From Phycisphaerales bacterium UBA7812 (GTDB lineage Bacteria; Planctomycetota; Phycisphaerae; Phycisphaerales; UBA1924), in NCBI GenBank assembly GCA_002480345.1, contig DLBY01000112.1, forward strand, positions 1 through 13,981: a stretch of 13,981 nucleotides of DNA, written 5' to 3'. Shown piece by piece: positions 7,315 through 13,981 of this stretch (its first letter is position 1; each line of letters begins with the position of its first letter). Both the position numbers and the translations under genes were made by a program. The notes below the pieces were generated by a model. It saw nothing but the letters and a program-made list of their open reading frames with translations. It searched no databases and was not told where the DNA came from.

Positions 7315-7914
7315 TCAGCGCAGCATCGCTGCGATTTCGGGGCGAATCGATCGGATCTGTTCGGTGTCGAGTGGAATCCCGATCGCGCCGTAGACCGCGG
7401 CGTAGACCGGTTCAATCTGCGCCCAGGGTGTCTCCATGATCGAGGCGATGGACACACCGTTCGCGTCTGTGGTCTCGGTATCGGCGCCCGCCTCGATGAG
7501 CATCCGCACGATCTCGGGGTGGCAGAAGAACGCGGCGTTGAACAAGGGGGTCGTTCCCGAGTTGTTCCGGCTCTCCAGATCAGCGCCGGCGTCGATGAGC
7601 ACCCGGCACGCGTACGCCCTCCCGAACACCGAGGCGAGACTCAGCGGCGTGTCCCCCGAGGCGTTCGGGGTGTCGATCGGCGTGCCCGCGAGAATGTGGG
7701 CGCGGACCGCCTCGTCGTCGCCTTGCACGATCGCGGCGTCGAGAGAGACCGCGGGAGCGGGGGATCGAGCCACGCTCGTCTCGTACGGCCCGTCCGCATC
7801 GCCGCACCCGGTGATGAAACAGGGGGGCGCGACGGCGAGCGCGACAACCAGCGCGAGGTTCGTCCGGTTCGGCCTGCGTTGCCTCGTGCTGCGTCGGGGT
7901 CGGTTGCGTGGCAT
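7315..7914 (-). CDS. Ankyrin-repeat lipoprotein
   Basis: The 199-residue product has a strongly basic N-terminus, a hydrophobic stretch (LALVVALAVAPPCF) and a lipobox ITGC with Cys37, so it is probably exported and lipid-anchored. After a short linker, ankyrin repeats follow: LDAAIVQGDDEAVRAHILAG (58-77), SGDTPLSLASVFG with VLIDAGADLESRN (86-117), and GTTPLFNAAFF with MLIEAGADTETTD (120-150). A C-terminal helical part follows, with EQIRSIRPEIAAML near its end. Ankyrin repeats bind proteins, so a partner is expected. Start ATG 7914 has AAGGAG 6 bases upstream; the longer frame to 8049 is rejected because it overlaps the kinase gene. The adjacent acyltransferase carries a similar module. No enzymatic function is visible. 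Confidence 0.82.
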   Translation of the reverse strand: MPRNRPRRSTRQRRPNRTNLALVVALAVAPPCFITGCGDADGPYETSVARSPAPAVSLDAAIVQGDDEAVRAHILAGTPIDTPNASGDTPLSLASVFGRAYACRVLIDAGADLESRNNSGTTPLFNAAFFCHPEIVRMLIEAGADTETTDANGVSIASIMETPWAQIEPVYAAVYGAIGIPLDTEQIRSIRPEIAAMLR

Positions 7915-8026
7915 GGGAAACTCCTTGTGCTTGATTCGGAACAGTGCGTGGGTGATGACGGACGGGAGGCGGGAGAGCGTTGGGCACGCCCTGTGTTCCC
8001 TGGTTCCAGGCTGGTAAGGGGCCTCG

Positions 8027-10771
8027 TCAGCGACGCCCGACCCACACACCCGCGAGCCGGTCGTGCAGGCCTCGTGTGGGCGTCACGAGCGCGGAGATCG
8101 TGAAGATCCCCGCACCGGCAAGCCCGATCGCGCCCACCGTTGCCGCATGGGTGAAATCGATCCACTCGCCGCGTGACAGCGCGATCGCACCGAGGATCGC
8201 GGTGGGGGTGACGACCGGGAGCCACATGATCGCGGCGCGGGCGAGCATCCGGCGACGCGACGCGCGGCCCTGCTCGGTGATCGCTTCGAGTCCGAATGTC
8301 GTCAGACCCGTGGACTTGCGCCAGAACGCGAGGACGAAGTCGAACAGCGCGATGAAGTGCATCATCACCAGCGCCGCGATCGCGACGCGCCCCGACCACA
8401 CGAGCGGTGTCGCGGACGGATCGGTGTTGCCCGCGATGCCCAGGAACGAGGCGATCCAGGCGTACCCCGGGATGACGAGGAGCGACGCGGCGCGGAGACC
8501 CCGGGTGACATCCGCTGGCTTGCTCAGCAGGCCCCGGAGTGTTCCCGTGAGGAAGGTCAGCTTCTCGAACGACGAAGCGCGCAGGTTCTGGAGCGCGGGT
8601 CGTGCGTGCAACGGGATGCTCAAGGGATCGGTGTGGCTCGCAACCGCCTGCAGGAACCGCTGTTTCGCGTTCAGGCTGCCGACCGGCACCGGCTCGGCCG
8701 AGGCATGTGCCGCGGCCAGGAAGGCGGTATCGAGGAGGAGGGCGCGTCCATCGTCGGTGATCCAGATGTGGTCGAGGCTCCAGGCGATGGGCAGGGTCCC
8801 GTCGCGCTGCGAGGCCCACAGTTCAGCCGCGAGATCGTGCAACCAATACCGCATGGTGGACCACGGCGCGGGGCCTCCCGCGAGCGCCGCGGAGAGAGGC
8901 TCGCCGCGGGGCGCCTCGTACGCATCCCACAGGCCCGTGCTGTCGGGGACCTCCTGGAGCCAGCGCGGGCGGCCCGGGCGGGCGGCAGCACGCCGCGCCT
9001 CGGACGGCGGAGCGCCGACGCGGCGGATCAGCCAGACGCGCCGGCGGAGGACCGGATCGGTCGCTTCGAGCCAGAGCTCCGGTTCGATCTCATCGGTCAC
9101 GCGGAAGGGCCCGACGCACCGGGCCCGCGCGTCGGACCCCTCGTCCGGGCCTGCGGTTCTCGGGGCCGCCTTTCCGACCGGTCGGCGGGCGCCTCGGGGA
9201 CGCACCACGACACGCGTGCCGGTGAGCAGGTCCCAGGCGGTGGCGAATCCGTTCTCGCGGCGGGCGGGGATCCAGAGCAACGCGGCGATCCAAGGGCAGA
9301 AGACCGACAGGCCCACGAACAACAGGACATTGAGCGACGACCACTCCCCGGCGGGTAGCGTCGCGACCGACAGAGGGATGCGGATACCCTCGATCACCGC
9401 GATGGGGACCACGATGCGGACCAGGGCCCGGGCGATGCCGGGCGCGCGCCCGTTGTGGCGCTGGACCCGCAGGTTCATCACCCACTTGCCCAGCCCCGCG
9501 CCCCAGATGCCCTCCGCGATCGCGAAATACGCGAAGCCCATCGCGAACACGAGCAGGTGGTAACGCCACGCGGTCAGCGTGAACTCGTAGAGCGGGCGGA
9601 TGAACAACGCCTCGGGCCCGACGGTGATCATCAGCGCCGCGTAGGTCGGGAGGAACGCGGTCAGGTAGTCGATCCACCCCGCGGCTGAGCGCTGCGCCTG
9701 CGTCGCGGGTTCCGGGAGCGCCGAGCCGAACGGGAGCAGCGCGTTCCGCAGCGCGCCGTAGCTCGCGAAGCGCCCGGCGGGCTCTTTCGCCAGGCACCGG
9801 GCGATCGCCCGCTCGAGACCCTGCGGGAGATCGTCACGGAACCGCGAGACCGGGGGGGGCGGGGTGTCGATCACATTCGCGACCACCTGCACCGCGTTGT
9901 CACCCTCGAAAAGGGCGCGGGCGGTCAGCAGCGTGAAGAGTGTCGCGCCGACCGCGTAGATGTCGGACCGCGCGTCGACCGTGTCGCCGCGCAGCTGCTC
10001 GGGCGACGCGAACGCGGGCGTGCCCATCACCCTGCCGGTCTGGGTCACGAAGCTGTCCGCGGCGGGCATGGTGGAGATCGAGAGCCCGAAATCGCCCACC
10101 TTCACGGTCCCGTCGGGCGAGACGAAGCAGTTCGAGGGCTTGATATCGCGGTGGAGCACGCCCCTCTCGAGGGCGGCCTCGAGCCCGTCGATCATGCTGA
10201 GCACCGCGTCGACCGCCTCGGCAACGGGCAGCGGGCCCCGCCGGTCCAGGGCGTCCTGGAGCGTGCCGCCCGGCGCGATCTCCATGGTGATCGCGGGGAC
10301 GCCCTCGATCTCCTCGCTCCCGAAGACATAGAGGCTCGAGGGATGATTCACACGCGCGGCGAGGCGTCCCTCACGCAGGAAACGGCGTCGCATCTCGGGC
10401 GAATCGAGCGACTGGTCGAGGAGTTTGAGCGCCAGGCGGCGCCCCGTCGATCGCTGCACCGCCTCATAGACCGTGCCCATGCCGCCCCGTCCCAGAAGGG
10501 AGACGAGGGTGTAGCCGCCGAGGTCGTGGGGGAGTTGGAATCCGGGGCGCGGCTGGCGAGGCCGATTCGACACCACAGCAAGCGTCTCGGCTTCGTAGCC
10601 GTTGACAGCGTCCTCTCCACCGGGCTGGTTCAGCGACTGGGTCTCCGCTTCGCTGCCCGGGGCAGCTTTCAGCACCCCGGACATCAGGCATGCGGGGCAC
10701 AGGGCATCGGCACGATCACCCTCGAGGATCGCGCCGCAGCCGGGGCAGGTGTGTTGGGTTGTGCCGCTCAT
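8027..10771 (-). CDS. Membrane Ser/Thr protein kinase with zinc ribbon, RDD segment and degenerate second kinase domain
   Basis: The 914-residue product begins with a zinc ribbon (Cys9, Cys12, Cys25, Cys28). A full kinase domain covers about 87-350: glycine loop GRGGMGTVY 94-102, Lys116 in ALKLL, HRDIKPSN 207-214, DFG 227-229 and SPE 256-258 in the APE position, so it should be active. Residues about 363-525 form an RDD-type membrane domain with several helices. Residues about 555-690 look like a decayed kinase: a VWLIRR strand, and SLDHIWITDDGRALLLD (665-681) standing where HRD and DFG should be, without catalytic residues. A second membrane part (about 760-912) ends RGLHDRLAGVWVG, again RDD-like. 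Start ATG 10771 has GGGAGG nearby. The sigma-factor gene is 70 bases upstream and the ankyrin lipoprotein gene 112 bases downstream. Targets are unknown. Confidence 0.9.
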   Translation of the reverse strand: MSGTTQHTCPGCGAILEGDRADALCPACLMSGVLKAAPGSEAETQSLNQPGGEDAVNGYEAETLAVVSNRPRQPRPGFQLPHDLGGYTLVSLLGRGGMGTVYEAVQRSTGRRLALKLLDQSLDSPEMRRRFLREGRLAARVNHPSSLYVFGSEEIEGVPAITMEIAPGGTLQDALDRRGPLPVAEAVDAVLSMIDGLEAALERGVLHRDIKPSNCFVSPDGTVKVGDFGLSISTMPAADSFVTQTGRVMGTPAFASPEQLRGDTVDARSDIYAVGATLFTLLTARALFEGDNAVQVVANVIDTPPPPVSRFRDDLPQGLERAIARCLAKEPAGRFASYGALRNALLPFGSALPEPATQAQRSAAGWIDYLTAFLPTYAALMITVGPEALFIRPLYEFTLTAWRYHLLVFAMGFAYFAIAEGIWGAGLGKWVMNLRVQRHNGRAPGIARALVRIVVPIAVIEGIRIPLSVATLPAGEWSSLNVLLFVGLSVFCPWIAALLWIPARRENGFATAWDLLTGTRVVVRPRGARRPVGKAAPRTAGPDEGSDARARCVGPFRVTDEIEPELWLEATDPVLRRRVWLIRRVGAPPSEARRAAARPGRPRWLQEVPDSTGLWDAYEAPRGEPLSAALAGGPAPWSTMRYWLHDLAAELWASQRDGTLPIAWSLDHIWITDDGRALLLDTAFLAAAHASAEPVPVGSLNAKQRFLQAVASHTDPLSIPLHARPALQNLRASSFEKLTFLTGTLRGLLSKPADVTRGLRAASLLVIPGYAWIASFLGIAGNTDPSATPLVWSGRVAIAALVMMHFIALFDFVLAFWRKSTGLTTFGLEAITEQGRASRRRMLARAAIMWLPVVTPTAILGAIALSRGEWIDFTHAATVGAIGLAGAGIFTISALVTPTRGLHDRLAGVWVGRR

Positions 10772-10841
10772 GATGCGCCTCCCGTGGAAATGGCCTCACC
10801 ACTTCCTGACGGGTCCCCATGCCGAGATTACAGCCCCGGCG

Positions 10842-11582
10842 TCATTCTTCTCGCAGCACGCTGACGAGGTACCGCATCTCGTCCTCAATGTCGCGCTCGT
10901 CGGCAACGGTTTGCGCGACCGCCTCCCGAACGAGCGCCGCGTAGCGCTGACGCAACCTGTGGATCGTGACAGCGAGCGCGTTCTCGGTCATGCCCGTTGC
11001 GTCCGCAAGCTCGGATCGTGGGGGGCCCTCACCCATGAGAAGCGGGCGCAACACTTCGAACTGGTCGGCTCTCCCCCGTTCGGCCCACTCCGCGCCGAGC
11101 TCGCGAACCGCCGCGGCGGTTGTCTCGCGTGCCCAATCGCGGTCGAAGGCGCGCTCCGCGTCGCTCGCCGTGGACGGGCTCGCGCTCCGCGACGCGATGC
11201 GAGATTCCATCTCCGCGATGTCGCGCTCGACGAACCGCCGACCACCCCCGCGTTTCTGAGCCCGCGTGCGCTCGCGCTGATGAGCCATGAAGTGCTTCAT
11301 CGCGCCGAGGAGGTAAGAGCGGAACCGTCCGCGCGCCGGGTCCGCGGCTCCGAGCCCGCCCGATTCGATCACGCTCGCCAGAAACGCCTGCGTGAGATCC
11401 TGCGCGTCGTCGGCGTTGTACCCGCTGTATCGCGCGAAGGCGTACAGCGGACGCCAATAGGCATCGCAGAGATGCTCGAGCGCCGCGCGGGCGCGCGTCG
11501 CGTCGCGTTCACCCGACCGCCCCGGGAGCGCCGCGATGAGGCTCCATTGGGTCGTGTGGAATCGGGCGCGATCGCGGTCCAT
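10842..11582 (-). CDS. ECF-type RNA polymerase sigma factor, planctomycete-like
   Basis: The 246-residue product begins MDRDRARFHTTQWSL, the F-x-TT-x-WS opening common in a large group of planctomycete ECF sigma factors. Region 2 spans about 38-105 (AYWRPLYAFARYSGYNADDA then QDLTQAFLASVIE). Region 4 spans about 155-225, with a helix-turn-helix SELADATGMTENALAVTIHR (190-209). No anti-sigma gene is adjacent; the neighbour in the same direction is a Ser/Thr kinase, and kinase-linked ECF control is known in this phylum, so the kinase may regulate it. No clear ribosome binding site precedes ATG 11582, but the start fits the family. Promoter targets are not known. Confidence 0.88.
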   Translation of the reverse strand: MDRDRARFHTTQWSLIAALPGRSGERDATRARAALEHLCDAYWRPLYAFARYSGYNADDAQDLTQAFLASVIESGGLGAADPARGRFRSYLLGAMKHFMAHQRERTRAQKRGGGRRFVERDIAEMESRIASRSASPSTASDAERAFDRDWARETTAAAVRELGAEWAERGRADQFEVLRPLLMGEGPPRSELADATGMTENALAVTIHRLRQRYAALVREAVAQTVADERDIEDEMRYLVSVLREE

Positions 11583-11683
11583 GACCCAGTCTAGAGAACG
11601 ATCGACCGGCGGGTTGTCTCACCCGAAGAGGGCATCAGGCACCAACCACATTGCCGATCGGCTGCACCGAATCGCAATCTGCT

Positions 11684-11711
11684 TTGCCGCGAGGGATGGT
11701 GTGGGTAGAAT
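11684..11711 (+). promoter_or_regulatory. Candidate sigma-70-type promoter for the first GC-dockerin gene
   Basis: TTGCCG (11684-11689) and TAGAAT (11706-11711, five of six matches to TATAAT) are spaced 16 bases apart. Transcription would begin near 11718, leaving a leader of about 78 bases that contains the hairpin at 11734-11776. The remainder of the divergent gap 11583-11795 shows no convincing promoter for the sigma-factor gene. Confidence 0.35.
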
Positions 11712-11733
11712 TTTGGTCCTGCGTGCAAGAACC

Positions 11734-11776
11734 AAGCCCGGCCTGCTGTGCCGTGGCGTTCCGCACGGCCGGGCTT
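11734..11776 (+). promoter_or_regulatory. Leader hairpin just before the ribosome binding site
   Basis: AAGCCCGGCC (11734-11743) and GGCCGGGCTT (11767-11776) are perfect 10-base inverted copies around a 23-base loop. The loop itself contains GCCGTG, which can pair with CACGGC overlapping the right arm, so two folds compete. The hairpin ends 7 bases before the AGGAGG site (11784-11789). It could be a terminator or attenuator, an mRNA-stabilising leader, or a structure that controls translation. No T-run follows. Confidence 0.4.
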
Positions 11777-11795
11777 CCGTGAGAGGAGGCTGGTC

Positions 11796-12485
11796 ATGTT
11801 GAGCCGCACAGGATCGATCGTCGCAATCGGAGCGCTCGCCGGGCTCGCTGCGTCGGCGTGGGGACAGGGGGTGTCGCTGTCGTTCAGCGCTGATCAAACA
11901 GTGGTCGAGCGCGGAGACACGATCCACTGGGTCGTCACCGCGAGCTTCACGGGCTTTGACGATCCGACCGCGTACTTCGCGGGGTTCATCGGTGTCTTCT
12001 ATGCGAGCGATGAGTCCGTGGGGCTCGCCAGCAACCCGACCTGCTCGATGATGGTCGCGACCGATCCGATCATCAGCGGCGCCACGATCGGGAATGTGGA
12101 CATCTTCTGCTGGGCCGGGCTCGGCAACAACGATCCCAGCAACCCGATCAACATCTACGAGTTCGATGTCGATGTGACCGCCTTCCGGGGCGAGCTCACC
12201 TACGAGCCGGTCGGCGTCGCGAGCGTCTTCGCGAGCGACGAGTGGATGATCAACTCCGACGATTTCGACCTGTTCGGCATCCAGTCCGACACCGTGACCA
12301 TCGGGCACGGGTGCGGGCCCGCGGACCTCGCGGAGCCGTGGGGCGTGCTGGACAACGCGGACATCTCAGCGTTCGTCACGATGTTCCTGGGTGACGACCC
12401 CGCGGTCGACTACGACGAGAACAGCATCTACGACCTCGCGGATGTCGTTGGATTCATCAACGCGTTCACCGCTGGTTGTCCGTAA
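11796..12485 (+). CDS. Secreted protein with C-terminal GC-type dockerin domain
   Basis: The 229-residue product has a signal peptide (residues 1-23, ASAWG|Q). The middle part, about 24-170, is beta-rich and acidic with no recognised catalytic motif; it opens VSLSFSADQTVVERGDTIHW, like a cohesin- or Ig-like fold. The C-terminus (173-229) begins CGPADLAEPWGVLDNADI, has a second calcium-loop-like half (DYDENSIYDLADVVGF) and ends AGCP: the GC-type dockerin seen in many planctomycete secreted proteins, with paired Cys173 and Cys228. The role is probably surface attachment or assembly, by inference from the family. Start ATG 11796 has AGGAGG 6 bases upstream. It converges with the next gene, which has the same C-terminal domain. 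Confidence 0.8.
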   Translation: MLSRTGSIVAIGALAGLAASAWGQGVSLSFSADQTVVERGDTIHWVVTASFTGFDDPTAYFAGFIGVFYASDESVGLASNPTCSMMVATDPIISGATIGNVDIFCWAGLGNNDPSNPINIYEFDVDVTAFRGELTYEPVGVASVFASDEWMINSDDFDLFGIQSDTVTIGHGCGPADLAEPWGVLDNADISAFVTMFLGDDPAVDYDENSIYDLADVVGFINAFTAGCP

Positions 12486-12506
12486 CAACAGGCAGGGCGT
12501 GTCCAC

Positions 12507-12546
12507 GCGGGAGCCGGGGGGGTCTGTTTCGCCCGCGGCTCCCCGC
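12507..12546. terminator. Hairpin terminator between convergent dockerin genes
   Basis: GCGGGAGCCG (12507-12516) pairs with CGGCTCCCCGC (12536-12546) with one bulged C, around a G-run and a 19-base loop. It lies 22 bases after one stop and about 60 bases after the other, so it can serve both strands. There is no strong T-run on either side, as is common in GC-rich genomes. The rest of 12486-12606 shows nothing else. Confidence 0.5.
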
Positions 12547-12606
12547 GCTTCGTTCAGCACCGCGGCCTGACGCATCGCACCGTGGGCCCCGACCGCGGAG
12601 TCTCGC

Positions 12607-13335
12607 TCACGGAGGGGTGGGACAGCCCGCGACGAATCCGTCGACGAAGAGGTTGATGTCGGTGAGATCGAAGATCCCGTCGTCGTTCTGATCGCCGAAG
12701 AGGTCTTGGTTCAAGAACGCGGTCACGAAGACATTCACATCCGCGAGATCGAGCACGCCGAAGGGTTGGGCGAGATCGAACGGGCCGCAGCGGATCGCAA
12801 CGCTCGTCCCGGAGAGGTCTCCCGTGACGATCGTGTTGGGTGTGGTTCCGTCGAAGACGACGGTGTCGCGCAGAGGCGAGCCCGCGCTGGCGAGCAGTTC
12901 GACGGGCGAGCCAGGCGTGGCGAAGAGCGCCTCGAAGTTCAGGATCGCAAGGAGCGTCCCCGCTTCATCCGCGAGAATGGGCGTGCCCAGCGGGCCCAGG
13001 GCGACGAAGAGCCCATCCCCGTCCGCGGGTGGAGACGCTTCGTTCAGGCCGCTGCTGCCCAGCGTCGGGAAACCCGAGAAGATCAGATTCGCGGGGTTCG
13101 AAGAATCGACTCCGAGCAGTTGAAGGTGCGCCGTTTCCCAAGTGAAGATCGCCTCGGCGGCGCCCACCGTCTCCGTGGGCGCGCCGGGCTGCCCGACGAC
13201 AAACAGACCGACCTGAACGGTGTCGCCCGGATCCGGAAGAGGCGAGAGCACCCGGAACTCCAGATCGACCTGCGCGAGGCAGACCGGTGACGCGGCAAGG
13301 GCGGCGATGAGGAACGGTGTGATTCGATCGGACAT
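12607..13335 (-). CDS. Secreted cohesin-like protein with C-terminal GC-type dockerin domain
   Basis: The 242-residue product has a signal peptide (1-21, SPVCLA|Q). The N-terminal part resembles cohesin-like beta-sandwiches: VDLEFRVLSPLPDPGDTVQV (23-42), then EAIFTWETAHLQLLGVD (61-77) and AGTLLAILNFEAL (125-137). The C-terminus (183-242) is a GC-type dockerin, CGPFDLAQPFGVLDLADVNV, then DQNDDGIFDLTDINLF and a final AGC (Cys183, Cys238 paired). It is clearly related over this domain to the converging gene at 11796-12485. No enzyme motif is seen; a role in the cell surface or in a secreted complex is likely. Start ATG 13335 has AGAGGAG just upstream, and the longer frame to 13377 adds a non-signal-like extension. 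Confidence 0.8.
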   Translation of the reverse strand: MSDRITPFLIAALAASPVCLAQVDLEFRVLSPLPDPGDTVQVGLFVVGQPGAPTETVGAAEAIFTWETAHLQLLGVDSSNPANLIFSGFPTLGSSGLNEASPPADGDGLFVALGPLGTPILADEAGTLLAILNFEALFATPGSPVELLASAGSPLRDTVVFDGTTPNTIVTGDLSGTSVAIRCGPFDLAQPFGVLDLADVNVFVTAFLNQDLFGDQNDDGIFDLTDINLFVDGFVAGCPTPP

Positions 13336-13357
13336 CGTCTTCTCCTCTGGTGTCGAT

Positions 13358-13380
13358 CGCGCGCGGGAGGCCCGCACGCG
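13358..13380 (-). promoter_or_regulatory. GC-rich leader hairpin upstream of the second GC-dockerin gene
   Basis: On the minus strand a 10-bp stem (with one G-U pair) forms around a 3-base loop, 23 bases before the start codon and just ahead of the ribosome binding site. It sits only 11 bases from the terminator hairpin of the upstream gene. It may be part of that terminator or a leader structure like the one before the gene at 11796. Confidence 0.35.
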
Positions 13381-13390
13381 TTGCTGAATC

Positions 13391-13419
13391 GGTGCCGGCG
13401 GAGTCTCACCGCCGGCGCC
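13391..13419 (-). terminator. Strong hairpin after the dockerin-repeat gene
   Basis: GGTGCCGGCGG (13391-13401) pairs with CCGCCGGCGCC (13409-13419) over 11 bp, one of them a mismatch or wobble, with a 7-base loop. It begins 14 bases beyond the stop of the leftward gene. The bases that follow on the minus strand are not a T-run. It is the best terminator candidate in the window. Confidence 0.5.
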
Positions 13420-13432
13420 GAGGTTGTTCGGA

Positions 13433-13981
13433 TCAACGCGGGATCACGATCCCGAGACGATCAGCGATAAACACGAGATCGCCCAGATCCACCCGGCCAT
13501 CGCGGTTGACATCCGCCGCGAGCGAAGCTTCGTGATACCGCTCCGCGAAGACCAGCATATCCGAGGTGTCAACCGATCCGTCGCTGTTCAGATCGGCGAG
13601 ATGATCGGGGCGGGCACCCGCGAAGAAGGCCGCGATGTCGCCCGAATCGAGATCACCGTCACGATCGAGGTCCGCCCCAACGAGGTCGCGCATGCCCAGG
13701 CGATCGAGTTCGGAGACGCTGATCCGTTCGCGGGGTTCACCGATCGGGCGGCGCACCGGATCGATCGAGCCACGCTCGTCACCCGCGAGCAGGAGATTCC
13801 CGTCACAGTCGAGCTCACTGGATGCGAGGAAACTCGACTGGATGTAAGTGAAGTCGGGCGTGCCTACAAGGCCGTCACCGTTGATGTCCGCGTGCGGCGT
13901 CGCGGTCCCGCATGGTGTGTCCGCGCCCGGCGCGGTGCCGAACTGCGCGATGAACACACCGAAGTCGAGGATGTCGATGAA
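13433..13981 (-). CDS. Dockerin-repeat (EF-hand-like) protein, 5' end off window
   Basis: The frame is open to the right edge; 182 C-terminal residues are visible. It contains four calcium-loop motifs of the dockerin type: DINGDGLVGTPDF, DLDRDGDLDSGDI, DLNSDGSVDTSDM and DVNRDGRVDLGDL. A fifth partial unit, FIDILDFGVFIAQFG, lies at the edge, so another loop probably lies just outside. Between the first and second visible loops is a spacer of about 60 residues with the sequence SSELDCDGNLL and an acidic stretch. The chain ends FIADRLGIVIPR. Repeats of this type bind calcium and mediate protein-protein anchoring; the unseen N-terminal part probably carries the functional domain. It differs from the two neighbouring GC-type dockerins, lacking the flanking Cys pair. 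A GTG at 13957 is internal and not the start. Confidence 0.75.
   Translation of the reverse strand, partial: FIDILDFGVFIAQFGTAPGADTPCGTATPHADINGDGLVGTPDFTYIQSSFLASSELDCDGNLLLAGDERGSIDPVRRPIGEPRERISVSELDRLGMRDLVGADLDRDGDLDSGDIAAFFAGARPDHLADLNSDGSVDTSDMLVFAERYHEASLAADVNRDGRVDLGDLVFIADRLGIVIPR

Noticed and set aside
6321..7439. 372-codon open frame on the plus strand over the acyltransferase
   Set aside because: Arg/Gly/Glu-rich shadow frame with no recognisable domain, opposite a clear membrane enzyme with ankyrin repeats.
7915..8026. Terminator between the kinase and ankyrin lipoprotein genes
   Set aside because: Only short 4-bp stems (for example GGGC/GCCC) are visible and none is convincing, so no terminator is called there.
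7980..9563. 527-codon open frame on the plus strand over the kinase gene
   Set aside because: Very rich in Arg, Ser, Pro and Ala and without motifs; the minus-strand kinase frame shows many conserved family residues.
8027..10771. N-terminal CPGC and CPAC motifs of the kinase as possible heme sites
   Set aside because: They lack the following His and are spaced as a zinc ribbon, common at the start of planctomycete kinases.

Overview
The window is GC-rich, densely coded bacterial DNA that most likely comes from a planctomycete, probably the Phycisphaerae side of that phylum. The evidence is a set of family signatures: two secreted proteins with a C-terminal 'GC-type' dockerin, a third protein with several dockerin-type calcium loops, an ECF sigma factor with the planctomycete-style N-terminus FHTTQWSL placed next to a very large Ser/Thr kinase, and a CxxCH-type NrfA. 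The taxonomic call is inference; no rRNA or other universal marker is present.

Layout. (1) 1-1025, minus strand: 5' part of a secreted protein with a pectate-lyase-like beta-helix fold; it runs off the left edge. (2) 1165-5387, plus strand: a four-gene cluster for respiratory nitrite ammonification. It holds nrfH (tetraheme quinol dehydrogenase), nrfA (pentaheme nitrite reductase), an outer-membrane beta-barrel of the alginate-export/porin type, and an Rrf2-family regulator with three cysteines placed to bind an Fe-S cluster. An AT-rich stretch with dyad symmetry lies just before nrfH. (3) 5550-11582, minus strand: transcribed leftward, an ECF sigma factor, a 914-residue membrane Ser/Thr kinase that also carries a degenerate second kinase domain, an ankyrin-repeat lipoprotein, and an acyltransferase-3 membrane protein with an ankyrin module inserted between its membrane helices. 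(4) 11796-13981: two small secreted GC-dockerin proteins facing each other across a hairpin terminator, then the 3' part of a dockerin-repeat protein running off the right edge.

How the genes fit together. NrfH should take electrons from the quinol pool and feed NrfA, which reduces nitrite to ammonium outside the cytoplasmic membrane. The beta-barrel may let substrate through the outer membrane, and the Rrf2 protein is the natural candidate sensor (NO, iron or redox) for the cluster. In the minus-strand block, the sigma factor and kinase look like a signalling pair. The ankyrin lipoprotein and the ankyrin segment inside the acyltransferase share similarity that extends past the repeats, and both are predicted to face the periplasm, so they probably work together.

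I found no tRNA, rRNA, CRISPR array, insertion sequence or attachment site. The most unusual points are the ankyrin-invaded acyltransferase with its lipoprotein relative, and the kinase-RDD-pseudokinase-membrane architecture.
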